DNA of 64,000 nt, from positions 439,634-503,633 of the forward strand of contig CAJNOP010000122.1 of NCBI GenBank assembly GCA_905250075.1, in the 5' to 3' direction. Shown here piece by piece: positions 11,252-22,915 of this stretch. The notes under the pieces are model-generated. The model made no database searches and was not told the DNA's origin. It saw only the letters and a program-made list of their open reading frames with translations. The translations under genes and the position numbers were made by a program. The DNA comes from Rotaria sp. Silwood1. Taxonomy: Eukaryota > Rotifera > Eurotatoria > Philodinida > Philodinidae. Numbering within the stretch: position 1 is the first letter of the stretch; each line of letters starts with the position of its first letter.

Positions 11252-11856
11252 TTAACCCTTTGAGGACGGGTGGGTTATTTTTCACCCACCTACTCTTCAG
11301 TACAGGAAAAAAGTGTTTAGTTCACATTAAACTATTAAATATGTAAGCTCATTAAGGTCATAAACAACTGCATATGTCATCTCATACTTTTCTTTTCTTT
11401 CTTTTCTTCTCTCATATAAATTCTTTTAAAATATCCTTTGTTCTTGCTGCTAAGGTACAGTGACGTCATAATTTCTCTCTTCTTCTTTGATCTTTTGTTT
11501 TTCGAGAATATTCTCATTCTCTATTGGGTATATATATATACTTCCCTTCTGATTGACGAATTTACATTGTTCTTGAATTTGTAAAGCATATCATTTCTCT
11601 TTCGTACTTGTACTCCTCATGTCTTTATACCGTTTTTATAATTAAAACAGAATAAATGAAATTCTATGGAAATAATGAAGTCGATGACGAGTTCTGTGAT
11701 TCATATACCAGTGATGACAGCAGCGAGAGTGACTTCGATTTTGATTGCGATGAACTAGTCGATAACTTATATGAACTTGACCTTTCTGATGCAGATTTGA
11801 ATGTATATGCAGAGGAGCTGAATTCAATGAAAAAAATTCCGTCCTCAAAGGATTAA
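11252..11856 (+). mobile_element. piggyBac-type non-autonomous element (internal deletion)
   Basis: The 605-bp unit is bounded by TTAA at 11252-11255 and 11853-11856. The terminal inverted repeat reads CCCTTTGAGGACGG on the left and its complement with one mismatch on the right. A subterminal hairpin (GGTGGGT...ACCCACC) follows the left end. TTAA target duplication and CCCT-type ends are hallmarks of piggyBac. The right part contains the acidic N-terminus of a transposase running directly into the right terminal repeat, as expected after internal deletion. A perfect CRE octamer, TGACGTCA, lies inside at 11461-11468. Confidence 0.8.
11656..11856 (+). pseudogene. N-terminal remnant of piggyBac transposase
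   Basis: The frame encodes 66 residues, extremely acidic (DSYTSDDSSESDFDFDCDEL), like the N-terminal region ahead of the catalytic domain in piggyBac transposases. Its last codons (KKIPSSKD) are read from the right terminal repeat itself. The catalytic DDD domain is missing. It lies wholly inside the TTAA-flanked element and cannot encode an active enzyme. Confidence 0.6.
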
Positions 11857-14719
11857 TGAACAATTGAGAGCTTTCTAATCCAAATGAAGAAGACTTAACA
11901 TATCAAACTATCAAATGCAAACTATGAACTATTCATGATGTATCACAATGGATATATTTGAGTTTAAAAGTGCACAGATTATAGTTAGGAATAACTACTA
12001 AAAAACTATTCATTATGAGTTTTTTCTTGTATCGGGAGCTGAGGTTATCGTCAATGAGTATTCAATATTTAATTTAAACTTTATTCAAAAGTAGTGTCAT
12101 GTAAGTTTTGGCGACTGATCAAAATTTAGCACGAGTTAAGTGGAAACATATTTATCTCGCGCTTTTAAAAAGCGGCTCGTAGGCGAGATATTCACAATTC
12201 AAATATAATGAGATGTCACTTTCTGATTGGCGACAGCAGTAGATTTATATTAGTCGCTTATTGATTCTCAATGTAGAAGAAGATTATTTCAATAAAAGAA
12301 TGTAAAACGACTTGATTATATCGATAAACATTATTGTTTCAACTTATAAATATGTAAAAACTAGTAATGAAAATGGCTATTTCTCTTCATTGAAGCTTCA
12401 CATGTTTTCATTACTTGATGAGTTCTTCTTTTTCCTCATATTGGTATAACCTCTAACTGATCTACGCTAGTTGGAAGTTGCCTCTCTAAAATCAAGATCG
12501 TCATGGAATAGCTGATTAAACTACCTAGTCTTTGTTTAAGATGCTATGAGCACACTGCAATTTTAATATTTTGAAAACCTATATCAGGAATTTCATGTTT
12601 TTGATAAGTAACATCAATAATCGGTGAAACATTTTGTTTGTGACAATAGTCCATATGTATATTTGTGAAAGAAATCCTCAATCTTCAGTTTACTAGTCCT
12701 GCGAAAGTCATCGACAAATTCTGAAGCATTCGAAATAGAAAAATAAATTTTTAGATTTTTGAATATTTTAATTAATAAAAAAAGCATAAACAATATCAAG
12801 CTATTCAAATAACTATTTTGATTGTAATTTTCATTTCACAGCATCTGTCAGTACACATTTTAAGAAGTTGAGAAACGTTAACAGTTAAATTTTGCAGTGC
12901 ACTCAACAGATAGAAATCTTAGATAGTTAAATGGGCATCTAATGTAGGTTTTACGAAGCAAGATTGTGACTGCATTGTACCTTGCTACCATTCAATAATC
13001 ATGAGAAATATATTGAAACTAATAACGCTTTCAAAATTCTTATTTACTGTAGCATTTGGATGATTTTCTTGCATGCTACTATGTTTATTTTAGCGAAATA
13101 CAAGGTGGCGATAATTTGAGATTTGAAAAATTCTTTTTTGAACCTAATTTTAAAGGATGGCTGAAAGAAAGTTGATCGAATTTCAATCAAAATTTGTCTC
13201 TTAAACAATTAGAATCTCCTAGTTTAAATAATCATGCACAATAATAGTTTTCTATCTATTTGCTCATATCGTTAGACATGTAACTATGTATCTTTTTTTG
13301 ACAACACAAAGCTCTCAATGTCATGACAAAACATTGAAAGAACATGTTCTTATGCAGCGATTTAGAAGATCAAAGTTTAAGTTCTAAAGTAAATGCATAT
13401 CTTATTCAAAATCAAAAACAAACAACGGTGTCAAATGAATTATACAATATACAAAACATACTTTCAACAGATTCTGTTCTGAATGGAAATCACTTGTCAG
13501 AGTATTCAGAAAAATAATGAAGGGTGTATTGGCAGAATTTTGTTTTGAATATAATATGTTGGGTGGTCAACACTTTTTAGCAACTTTAGCATAAATATCC
13601 GATAAAAGAAATTTGTTCAAATGTCGAACTATGGGCAGTTTATAGAGCTAATAATCTGTCATTTTCTCGAGTTGTAATAATGGAAGGAAAGTGACAATAT
13701 ATCTTTCAATAAAAAAAATGACTAATCTTTTTCTGTATCTCTTATTATTCTCTTTCAAAAAGATACAGCGGAAAAAGAATCATAAAATTTACTTGCTACT
13801 TACTACATTAGAATATTATTCTGTTTCTTATTATGTAAATGGTAGCTATGGTGCTCCCGTGTCAAACAATCGATGAGTTATTTTTTTCCATTCTTTCCCC
13901 ATCCACTATTCATTCATTAAACATCTGGACATCAGCTAATTTGATAGTAGTAATAAAGTGCTGCAATTACATAGAAAGCACATGAATATACGAGTCTGCA
14001 TGAGAAATTTGAAAATCATCCAACCATCGTTGACGCATTTTTTTCTTATGTTAAACAATAAATAATTATAAAGAGAAACAGAGACCTATCAACTGAGTTC
14101 TGCCTTTTAGTTTGATGACAGACGTCACTATTTTCAACATACATGTGTGCTTATGTATCAGAGACCGATCCCGAATTGAATCGAGATTTTCTTATTTGCT
14201 TTGGTCTTTGATTCGAAGTCTAAAATCTTTTTCTTGATTACCAATGCTATAATATCAAAAGAATCTATACCAATTTTTTTTGACAAAGTGTCTTCACAGA
14301 ATTTTTCTACAACAAGGTAACAGACAACGAGATAACACAAAAATCGATGTGCTGATTGTATCGTCAGTGAATAGCCATCGTGAGAAAATCATAAACTTTT
14401 ATACAGTTTGATCAAATTTTTTTGAGATCGAAAAATTAAGTAAATAGTCTCAAGATGCTGATTATAGATTTGAATTCTTTGATCTTGAACATATCTAATG
14501 AAAATTCATGAAGAATCGTGACTGTTTCTAAATAGTTATTCCTTGATGAAAGAATCAAATGTACGAGTTTTCCGCTGCTCACTGTTTGCTACATTAATAA
14601 TAACTTCTCTTATCCTATAATAAAAGAGAATATTTTCAGCGAAACTAGACGAATTTGAATAAGGCCTACATGTATTTTTCTGTGATTTTTACTTAGAAAA
14701 AAAAGGAGCTTGTACACAA
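11857..14719. other. gene-free stretch, about 2.9 kb
   Basis: No supported gene, RNA or structured repeat. Frames at 12614-12808 (minus), 13691-13876 (plus) and 14158-14340 (minus) are short, AT-biased and featureless. Confidence 0.45.
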
Positions 14720-15071
14720 ATGAGCACGTTCAATCGTGACTTCACATACCTGAACTGATCAGTTAAATTAAAGTGCAAACTTAGTGTTGAAGAAGCTCGC
14801 AAAATAGACTTCAAGTTACGTTCTTCGTGCATCAATTTTGAGGCGAACTGCCGAAAACATATCAACAATTATAATTTAAAACTTAAAATGGAATTCGATA
14901 AAGTCTTCACGAACCCTAAAATCTACTATCTATACGGTATTCTTCTTACAGAAGAAAAATGGGCCTGAAAACATCGTTGCCTTCAGTTTTGAAAAAAACT
15001 ACAAGTTCAAAGTCATCGGTATGCTACTACCACTAGGCAACGATTTTCTAGACTTTTTTACTTCTTCTTGA
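14720..15071 (+). pseudogene. broken small gene, family not recognised
   Basis: An ATG at 14720 opens a protein-like frame with one in-frame TGA after twelve codons. It continues as charged, helical sequence (KLSVEEARKIDFKLRSSC) to about 14966. There the frame must shift to keep reading (KNGPENIVAFSFEKNYKFKV), ending at TGA 15069-15071. With one stop removed and one frame change the product would be about 115 residues. The codons look like those of genuine genes in this window. It could also be a gene with a misread intron. No domain is recognised. Confidence 0.35.
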
Positions 15072-15536
15072 AGAGTAGCTGTTTTTGAGTTATTAGTAGA
15101 ATCTTAAATATTGGGAAAGACCTTTTCGTAAATGCCATAGCTCTTTAAAATCGAATCCAGAAAACAGAATTATTGCTTTGAGTGATTTATTAACTTAAAA
15201 AAATATAAAAGAAAGATAGAAAAATTTGTGTTGTCTTGTTCTGCCATCTAATTCTATCTCACGTTACGTGGTTTGATTCGTAGACCAATTGAAAATCTTT
15301 ACTTTTCTGTCACTTTTTATCCAATATGGTATATATATATTCTGAAGGTGTCTATCAACAGGTAATGCGTATATTGCATAAAAAAAGAAAAGATAAAACA
15401 GTGTAGGTGTGTGTGTATATGTGTAGTGGAAATAACTCAACTTGATTGATGAACTCATTAAAATGAAAATAAAACAATCAGAAAGTTATTTTCAATGATC
15501 ATTATCAATATTCATTAATAGTTTTAGATATTTTGA

Positions 15537-16307
15537 ATGAATTCAAAACATCTTAATGAAACGTTAGAATCTTCAACGACTGATACTATTTCATCAGATT
15601 CTTCTCATGACCGACAATATGTGATTGTCGACTGGTATTTACAACAACATGGTAGTTTTAGTAGTCTTGGTCGCTGGCGAGACGTTTCACTAATACAGTT
15701 GTCGTCTACTCAACAATTAACAGATTATTTATTGGATTACATTGAACAGAACTATAAACATGTGAATATTAGAGATAAACAATATAATGTTCTTGATCTA
15801 TGTCGAGTAGCCATTGACGAATCAGATAGATTGTTAGCTGCCAATAGCAATGAGATTTCTCGTGTAACCAGTCGTCATATTTGGCCACCGCATCACAAAT
15901 TATTGATGGGATATTTAGTAGATGCACACATTGTTGCTACATATCATGATCAATATGTGACGAATCCACAAAAACAACATGAGGAACAAGAAAATGATAA
16001 TACTACTTATTGTCTGATTACTCAACTTGGAAATCATCCTACACATGTGAAATTTTTACGTGGTACCAAGTCTTTACGAGAAGAACTTTTTCAAAGATTT
16101 AAATGTCCGTTTCAAACGACTTCTAAACCCACACAATATCAAAACGAGTTATTTCTACATAAAACTCAAACATTATCAATACAAGAACTTTGTAATTATG
16201 TGACAGGTCAAAGTTGGCATGAGCTTGATACCACATTTTTACATGGTGTTATCGTTGATTTTATTATTGCTGGCGAACCATTGTTGTTTAAAGAACAGAT
16301 CATGTAA
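15537..16307 (+). CDS. hypothetical protein, 256 aa
   Basis: Intact single-exon frame from the first ATG. The N-terminus is Ser/Thr-rich and probably disordered (residues 1-25). A globular region then begins near YVIVDWYLQQHGSF. Other visible segments are DLCRVAIDESDRLLAANS, HIWPPHHKLLMGYLVDAH and FLRGTKSLREELFQRF. There is no signal peptide, membrane segment or repeat, and no family I recognise. Codon use resembles neighbouring host genes, so I take it as a real gene. It has no near neighbour on the same strand except the broken frame ending 466 bp upstream. A lineage-specific protein is the best guess. Confidence 0.6.
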   Translation: MNSKHLNETLESSTTDTISSDSSHDRQYVIVDWYLQQHGSFSSLGRWRDVSLIQLSSTQQLTDYLLDYIEQNYKHVNIRDKQYNVLDLCRVAIDESDRLLAANSNEISRVTSRHIWPPHHKLLMGYLVDAHIVATYHDQYVTNPQKQHEEQENDNTTYCLITQLGNHPTHVKFLRGTKSLREELFQRFKCPFQTTSKPTQYQNELFLHKTQTLSIQELCNYVTGQSWHELDTTFLHGVIVDFIIAGEPLLFKEQIM

Positions 16308-16817
16308 ATTTTATTGCATTTTAAAATAATATTTCTTGTAGCAAAAAAAAAACACAATAAGGAAACGACAGATATTTCTCTTCTTTCAGAGGTTCACATG
16401 ATTCGAAACGAACAAAAACGACAAGTAAATCATTGATAAATTATTCTTTGTAATAGATACTCATTGTAATAAACGCTGCTATAATCGAGGCTCGCGTTCA
16501 TCAATAGAAACTGATCATATATTTTTTCTTGTCCAGCATAATTAAAAATGTATTCTCTTTGTTTAATACCCTCTACTGAAAGGAGAGTCTTACGAAAAAT
16601 GAGTTGTTACATTCGTTCGTTCGCACAGGAAGAAAAAATGTTCTTTCAACCTTTCGCAAGCTGGAAACCTCTCTGAGCCTAACAGACTTCGTCGCAGAGA
16701 TTGGTTTTTTCCGATTAAAATTCTACTGAAAAGCCCAAACATATGTTTTCTGCGTCCGCAATCAACCAATAGGATTTCAGAAGGCAGAAATTGAGCCAAT
16801 CAGATGTTTTCTTGATG

Positions 16818-17047
16818 AGGTGTGGGTGGTGTAGGTATGGGTGTGAGGTGTGGGTGTAGATGTAGGCTAAGAGGTAACTTACTCTTTCACACGCACATCC
16901 ACACCCATCCACAGCCACAGCCACACTCACCCACAGCCACACCCACCCACAGCCACACCTACACCCACACACCCACACCACGTCACACCCACACCCCACA
17001 GCCACACCCACCCACACCCACATCCCACACATCCACACCTACCCTCT
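16818..17047. repeat. telomere-like palindrome (GT-rich then CA-rich)
   Basis: GTGTGGG-type units at about 16818-16864 face CCCACAC-type units at about 16888-17047, with a short spacer of about 25 bases. The repeats are imperfect versions of the TGTGGG hexamer. Long open frames on both strands here are artefacts of the repeat. Confidence 0.85.
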
Positions 17048-17589
17048 CGCTTATAATACTATGAGTGACATTTGTCTGTCAGATTTTTCGAAAATATTTT
17101 TGAAGAAAAAAACAGATTGTTTTTCTCAACATTGATGTGTATCTGTTTCTTTATTTTCCTCGACACTTATATTTTTCACTTCATATTAAATGTAGAGTAA
17201 AATGTTATACAATCAACATCTCTACTAAGTGAACATCTCATTATAGTGAATAATCTGAATTCATACTGAGCCATTTTGGTTCAAAGTCAATCATTTCTTA
17301 GCGAAAGCCTTCTGATAATGGCATACAAATGGTTTTTTTCTGACTTCGAACAACTTGAAAAAAGTTTCCTGTGGTCAACTTTATTTTGTTCTACTCCTTT
17401 TCCTATATGCTCTGTTGCACAGATAAGAGAGAATCACCTCTCTATAGTGAACTCTATTAAATATTTTCTTGAATATTCACATCAGAAAATTTTTACTTGT
17501 GTCATCTAAACTGATTCTATTAACTTGCTGGACTTTCTATGTAGATTAATACTTAATTATATCATATTATTATAGTTATATTGGCTTTA

Positions 17590-17726
17590 AAAAAGCTAGA
17601 CAGGCCTTGCCAGGCAGGCTGAAGAAAATGACAGGCTGGTACGCCAGCCCGAGGAAATAAGATGACAGGCATAGACAGGCCGAGGAGGGTGTAGGCCTGC
17701 AAAACGTGGGCCTAGTTGGACCTCTG
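17590..17726. repeat. GC-rich AGGCCTG-type repeat with CAGAGGTCCAA end
   Basis: CAGGC and its complement recur (ACAGGCC, CCAGGCAGGC, GGCCTGC) in an otherwise AT-rich context. Read on the minus strand, one end starts CAGAGGTCCAAC at 17726. That end resembles the ends of the hAT-like element at 49175-52336. No target-site duplication was found. Confidence 0.5.
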
Positions 17727-17775
17727 ATAGGTTTACCGTTGATCAACTTGTTTTAATCGATTGTGACTTGGATAG

Positions 17776-17955
17776 GGTGTGGGTGTGGGCGTGGGGTGGG
17801 NNNNNNNNNNNNNNNNNNNNNNNNNNNNNNNNNNNNNNNNNNNNNNNNNNNNNNNNNNNNNNNNNNNNNNNNNNNNNNNNNNNNNNNNNNNNNNNNNNNN
17901 CCCACCCACACCCCACACCCACACCCACCCACACCCCACACCCACACCCACACCC
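17776..17955. repeat. telomere-like palindrome interrupted by assembly gap
   Basis: GGGTGTGGG-type sequence runs into a run of 100 N (17801-17900), then CCCACACC-type sequence follows to 17955. The two sides are inverted relative to each other. The fixed-size gap probably marks a scaffold join across an array the assembler could not resolve. Frames crossing it are meaningless. Confidence 0.85.
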
Positions 17956-18290
17956 TCTGATATATTGTTTAAGTGCAAGGCACAGTTCGTTGTATAAATA
18001 TTTCTATCTACTATATGTTGTTCATAGAACTAGAACTTGTCAATGTCCAATGTTCGCCTTCATGGCAAGAGATTCATTCAGCGTTTTCAAACAATGGAAA
18101 AGTTTTCGATGGAGTTTCAGTATCGTTAAAACAAGGATAAAAAGCGATAAAATATATGATATAAAATGATTCATATCTAACCGTTTTAATGAGAGAATAG
18201 TTTCTCTGTTGAACAACATTAAGACTAGTTGGTTATTACAAGTTAATATAAGTTAATTTGTTGTAGCTTGGATGAGCACTGATATATTTT

Positions 18291-18797
18291 CTATGAATAG
18301 TTTTTCTCAACATTTTCGATTTCATACATGTACAAGAATGATTCTTTTTTCTAGATATTCCAAAGAGATATTTTTTCGTCTTCCGAGAAACATAATGTAT
18401 CACATAAGATATGTAATCGAATAGTACCACGCAATAGTCTTTCAAGGTCATAGATAATCAATTTTTTTAAATTATAATTAAGTAGAGCGATAAAATTACC
18501 TTTTGTTATAAGAAAATCGGCATGTTCTAAAGAGATAATTGAGTTATCATCATTATCAATACGCTGTAAATAAACTTGGTCATTATTATCATGAAAAACT
18601 AGAGCTTTTAAAAGAGAGTCGATTTTTTTAATCTTATTGTTTTTATTGTTTTCCGTTGAAAGATACTTGATCGGGTTTTTCTTCGAATTATAAATAACTA
18701 TTGTTGAGTAATCATCGGATAGAATAAATGATGTTGATTGTTCTGGCAATATAACACTAAATAGTGAATGAAATTCGAATTTGATATCTGCCATCAT
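18291..18797 (-). pseudogene. WD40-like C-terminal fragment
   Basis: The frame from 18797 to a TAG at 18351-18353 encodes 148 residues. These look like beta-propeller strands with a loose WD-type ending (LCFSEDEKISLWNI). The same frame continues past the stop with protein-like sequence (KKESFLYMYEIENVEKNYS) to 18291, suggesting a premature stop. The 5' part is missing: the start lies exactly at the ATCAT that borders a possible inserted element. NACHT/WD40-type proteins in bdelloids have similar tails; this is inference. Confidence 0.4.
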
Positions 18798-20173
18798 AGG
18801 CGGTGCGCCAGCAATGCAATAGTTAGCTATTGCAACCCCTAAAATAAATTATTGAAATCAATAAGAACTTATTGCTTTCTCTAATTTTTCACGCTTCCTG
18901 TATATTCTAGAGTAAAACTACTTTATTCAACATATATATATTCGATGTGATTCTGTATTTTATGTAGGAAGATTGAATTTTAGTCTCAGAAATTGTTTAT
19001 TGCTATCCTGATGTATCTGTTTCCCGCAACGTATATCGAGTGTCTCATAATAAATGGCCAATTTTTCTATTTCATATTTTAATCTTTAAATACATTTTAA
19101 AAAAGCACAGAAATTAGAATTAGATGCAGCGTAAAGATTTGTTCAGCTACAAAGAAAAGCTTATTTTAATTGTATACTTGGTATTTTCAAAATAAATGGA
19201 ATTCTGCGCAAAACGGTCTCACAGAATCTTGTTTCTTTTCAAAACACAAAGTATACAATTAAAAAAGCTTTATTTTGTACACTGTAGAACTTTTTACGCT
19301 GCATCTTGAGATATATGCGATAAACCCAATTAGGTGATAAAAGGATGATATAAGAAAATGATTTGCTCATTGGAATAGAAAAATGATCTTTTAGGTACAA
19401 TGGATATTATTCTCACGGAATTTTACTTTTTTTTTGAAAACAAAAATTACACAACCAAAATATGCTTTACTTTGCGGATTGTAGATCTTTTAACGCTGCA
19501 CCTTTTGGTGTATTATACTTTTTTTAAAGAAAACATATTAAGAGATACGCAAATAAAATAAGAGTGAAGGAATGGTTTTTTTGACACCTTCGAAAAGTGG
19601 TCGTATAGAATTTTTTCTTTTTCAAAATCAAAATTAAACAACCGAAATCAATCTTGCTTTGTGAATTGTAGAGCTTTTCACGCTGCATCTTGTGGTATAC
19701 TCGGTTTTTAATAAAAATTTTTAAAGATTAACATCTGAAATACAAAAAGCGGTCATTTATTATGGGACACCCGTTTGAACGAGATTATGAAATTGATATT
19801 GATGCTATTGGAACTGCTTTTCTATCGAAAAAAGATAAAAGAAAAAATTTTTTTTGAAAATGAACAAAATAATTGTATATCATCCTCGAATAAGAACGTA
19901 TTCTTTCCTATTAATAATAAACATTTGTGAACATCTAATAGTGATTGAAGACTAAAATTGAAGAAGTAAACGCACTCAATAAAAAGTACATATACTAATT
20001 AAAGCGGGTTTAATGCACTACTAGAGGAGTTAATGCTCGAGCTTTGCATACAGTATAATCGAGAAGTTCAGTTCTCATGAAAAAAATTTTTTGCATCGGA
20101 CTGAGCAAGGGGAAGAAAGCAGAGCTCATTTAACAGTTTATTGCTACCCCTACAAAACTGACCTTGCGCCGCC
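18798..20173. mobile_element. possible TIR element abutting the WD40-like fragment
   Basis: Left end reads AGGCGGTGCGCC and right end, as complement, GGGCGGCGCAAGG. Both are preceded by ATCAT on their own strand. TTGCAACCCCT-like sequence near the left end is echoed inverted near the right end. The ends match for only about 15 bp and I see no clean target duplication, so the call is weak. A second element (19037-19773) lies inside. Confidence 0.3.
19037..19773. mobile_element. TIR element with internal tandem repeats (mariner-like ends)
   Basis: Terminal repeats GTGTCTCATAATAAATGGCC and, inverted, GTGTCCCATAATAAATGACC open arms that remain alignable for about 120 bp. Between them a unit of about 190 bp recurs, marked by GCTGCATCTT or GCTGCACCTT near 19300, 19493 and 19683, with an inverted copy (AGATGCAGCGT) near 19124. 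No coding capacity. GTGTCCCATAA-type ends occur on many mariner-like MITEs, so that class is my guess. Confidence 0.6.
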
Positions 20174-20178
20174 CATGA

Positions 20179-22550
20179 TCTATACCACAATCATAATCAT
20201 CATCACTTACTTGAAAATTACGAAATGAAAAACATTTATGCAAATTTTCGAATTCTATTGAACATTATTTTCAAACTATTCTTGTGAAATACATCGAATG
20301 AACGAACTATTCAATTTTGATATGTTTCAAGCGTCCCTACTTCGTATGTTTTACCCAAGCCTGCAAACTTCTCTTAACAAGAAAAAAAAAATCATTGATT
20401 ATCACTATAAATTTAATAATTTGTTCCTTTTTTAGAAAAAGCGGAACTAATCATCACTAAATATGAACTAGACTACAACGAAATGTTTTTGACATATAAT
20501 GGCATGCATGGTATTCTTCATCTAAAGTATTCATATAGCTAGATTCTTTTCTCCAAAATGAGTTCCCCAACTGAATTATCATTGCAATCATTCGTTCTTC
20601 TTCAAAACAAAAACTCACATAAACGGGAAAGAAAAGCTAAAAATTTTCTTGTAATTGCAATAAAAGATGACAAATAAATGAACAATTAGTAAAATCAGAC
20701 CAAATAACATAATTATCAATCATGATTAGAAAATGATGTGTTACGTTTACCATCATTATAATTACTGAATCTAAAAAGAATAAAGTATTGAATTTAAAAT
20801 AAAACTCATCTACTCTAAATAAAACTCATCTACTCTAAATAAAACAAGATTGTATTGGAAAATAATTATACTATAATCAAAATCTAAACAACAAGAGAGA
20901 AGTCTTCCAACTGTCGAGATTAGGTACATACTTTAATTCTAAATAAATTTTAAACATATAGAAAAGAATCTGTACTCTTATCTCATTGCTGTCGAGATAC
21001 TGCAATTTTACATTATTTTTTAAATGTTTCACTCGGAAACATCAGGAAAAGTGGTTTTCAAAGTGGTGGTCACAGCCACAACTTCTATATAAAGCGACAG
21101 TTACAGGATAAAAAACGACGATGATCTCCGATTCTGATGAAAAGGGGAAATCAATTCTAGAGATTCTTTGTCAACATGAATATATCACGTGAGGAGAAAT
21201 ATTTTTTTTATGGATAAACGGTGCTTAATCGAAGACTAATTTAAGAATTTGTTCAAACGAAAAGAAAGTTTATCTGACCAAGTCTACCATTATTCGAAGA
21301 ATATTGCCAAAGAGAAATCGAATCTATCCAAAGTTTAACTTTCTTTGGGTATTATTTTTATTGTTTCACACATGTTACATGTACATGACTTATTGCGAAT
21401 AAAAGTAGTTCTGATATAATTTCAACAACCACCATGGCATGATAAACTTGGTTTACTTAAAATACATATATTACAAATGTGTGTCTTTTAAATCGTATAT
21501 AAATATATAACAATAAATTCAGTGTCCTCATTTAACAGTAGAAGCAAACTAAAAGATATGTCTTTTCATAAAGTTTCAAGTCGAAATTCTAAAATCGATT
21601 TTTCTAGTGTTTTTGAAAGCAACATTTAAAAACTACTATTAATTCTTAGTATTCTCTCACAACCTCAAAAGCCATTAAATAGTTGGAATACGTCTCTTGA
21701 GTGTGGGTGTGCCTAAAAAGATATAGTACAATCCGACGCTCACATCCAAGAATTTTTTAAGCAATAAAATAAATATAAAAAAAACTAAATGGTAGCCATT
21801 GTAGGCCATAATCTAATGATTCTAACGAGAAAAGGAAGTTACTTCTATCTCCTGTAGCAAAAAACTAGATAGGTTTACAATAACGATCATTGATACATAC
21901 TTTTAGAGTGATGGATATATTTATATCATAAGAAAGTTTTTTTAGTCTTAATAGCTCTACATCTAATCACAAAACATTATTCATGCTGATTCAGAATATA
22001 GTATTTTTAAAGATTTCAAAAAACAAATTGAAATAAATATTTGGCAATGTCTCTATCTTACAAACGAAGAACTTTTTAATCTCGCATGGAATATTTGAAA
22101 TATCTGTTTATTTTCTTACCCAGTAGAAAAAATCCAATTTTTCTTTCAGTCGATATTACTCATAGTCGACAATATAATATATAAATTTCAGTATTTTTTG
22201 CTTTTTCTTTTTATCACGGTTGTTTGTTGTCATTACTCAACAACTACATGATATTATGAAAACAAGATTTTCTGTTATTCTTTGGAAAAGTCTAACACGA
22301 ATAATCTTATTATTCAGATTAAGTCCGAATAATAATCGAAATAAAGAAGTATCCGGTACTTGCTGTTTTGAATTTTACTAAAGATTATCTTGAATAAGAG
22401 ATCCAAATAAAACATTAAGTATTATCATACGAATTGTCTTGTTTTCTTATTGACCACATGAGAAGTTCTGATTGAAATTTCAAAGAAAAAAAAGAGAGAG
22501 AATGTTCTTTTCAAATGATTCATACAGTTTTTATTGCTTTTTTTTCTTTT
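20179..22550. other. gene-free stretch, about 2.4 kb
   Basis: No supported gene. It contains an exact tandem duplication of a 20-base unit at 20801-20840 and a degenerate telomere-like hairpin at 21700-21750 (GTGTGGGTGTG...CTCACATCC). Confidence 0.5.
21700..21750. repeat. degenerate telomere-like hairpin
   Basis: A GAGTGTGGGTGTG arm faces a weaker CGCTCACATCC arm across about 25 bases, in the same G-rich-first order as the other copies. Confidence 0.5.
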
Positions 22551-22559
22551 CTATTTTGC

Positions 22560-22840
22560 GTCGAATTCTGACCTTTGAGTGTTCGCTTTGTCCAAATGAT
22601 GCGCTATCGCATGGGACACGTGCATGTGCTTGGTGTGCCGATATATACGTTACGACTCGCTGCGCTTCTTGTTTCTTCTTTCCTCTTCCTCTCTCTATTG
22701 TTCTTTCCGTGTCGTCTCTCTCGCTTTGTTTCTCTATCATATATATTAGCTTGTGTTGAATGTGAAGTAGCTAATAAATATAAATGCCGAGTAGCGGCTA
22801 GCTATTCGTCCAGTCTGCCGTTACACTTGGTTTCATAATT
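22560..22840 (+). promoter_or_regulatory. GC-elevated, pyrimidine-rich island upstream of F-box gene
   Basis: Base composition changes sharply here compared with the flanks. The stretch contains an E-box CACGTG near 22618, a pyrimidine-rich run (22670-22735) and overlapping open frames in several registers that do not look like protein. It ends 76 bp before the F-box start codon. A promoter or 5' leader is inferred from position and composition. Confidence 0.4.
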
Positions 22841-22915
22841 AACGTATAACAATGATTGCAGAGTTTCATTTGCTCCTTAGTAAAGTATTGTATGAATTTC
22901 AGATTTAATTTCTTT

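Noticed and set aside
16715-17064. Long frames on both strands rich in His/Thr/Pro or Gly/Val/Trp
   Set aside because: They are translations of CACACCC/GTGTGGG repeats. The same applies at 17733-18169, 36944-37332, 46363-46669 and 58807-59019.
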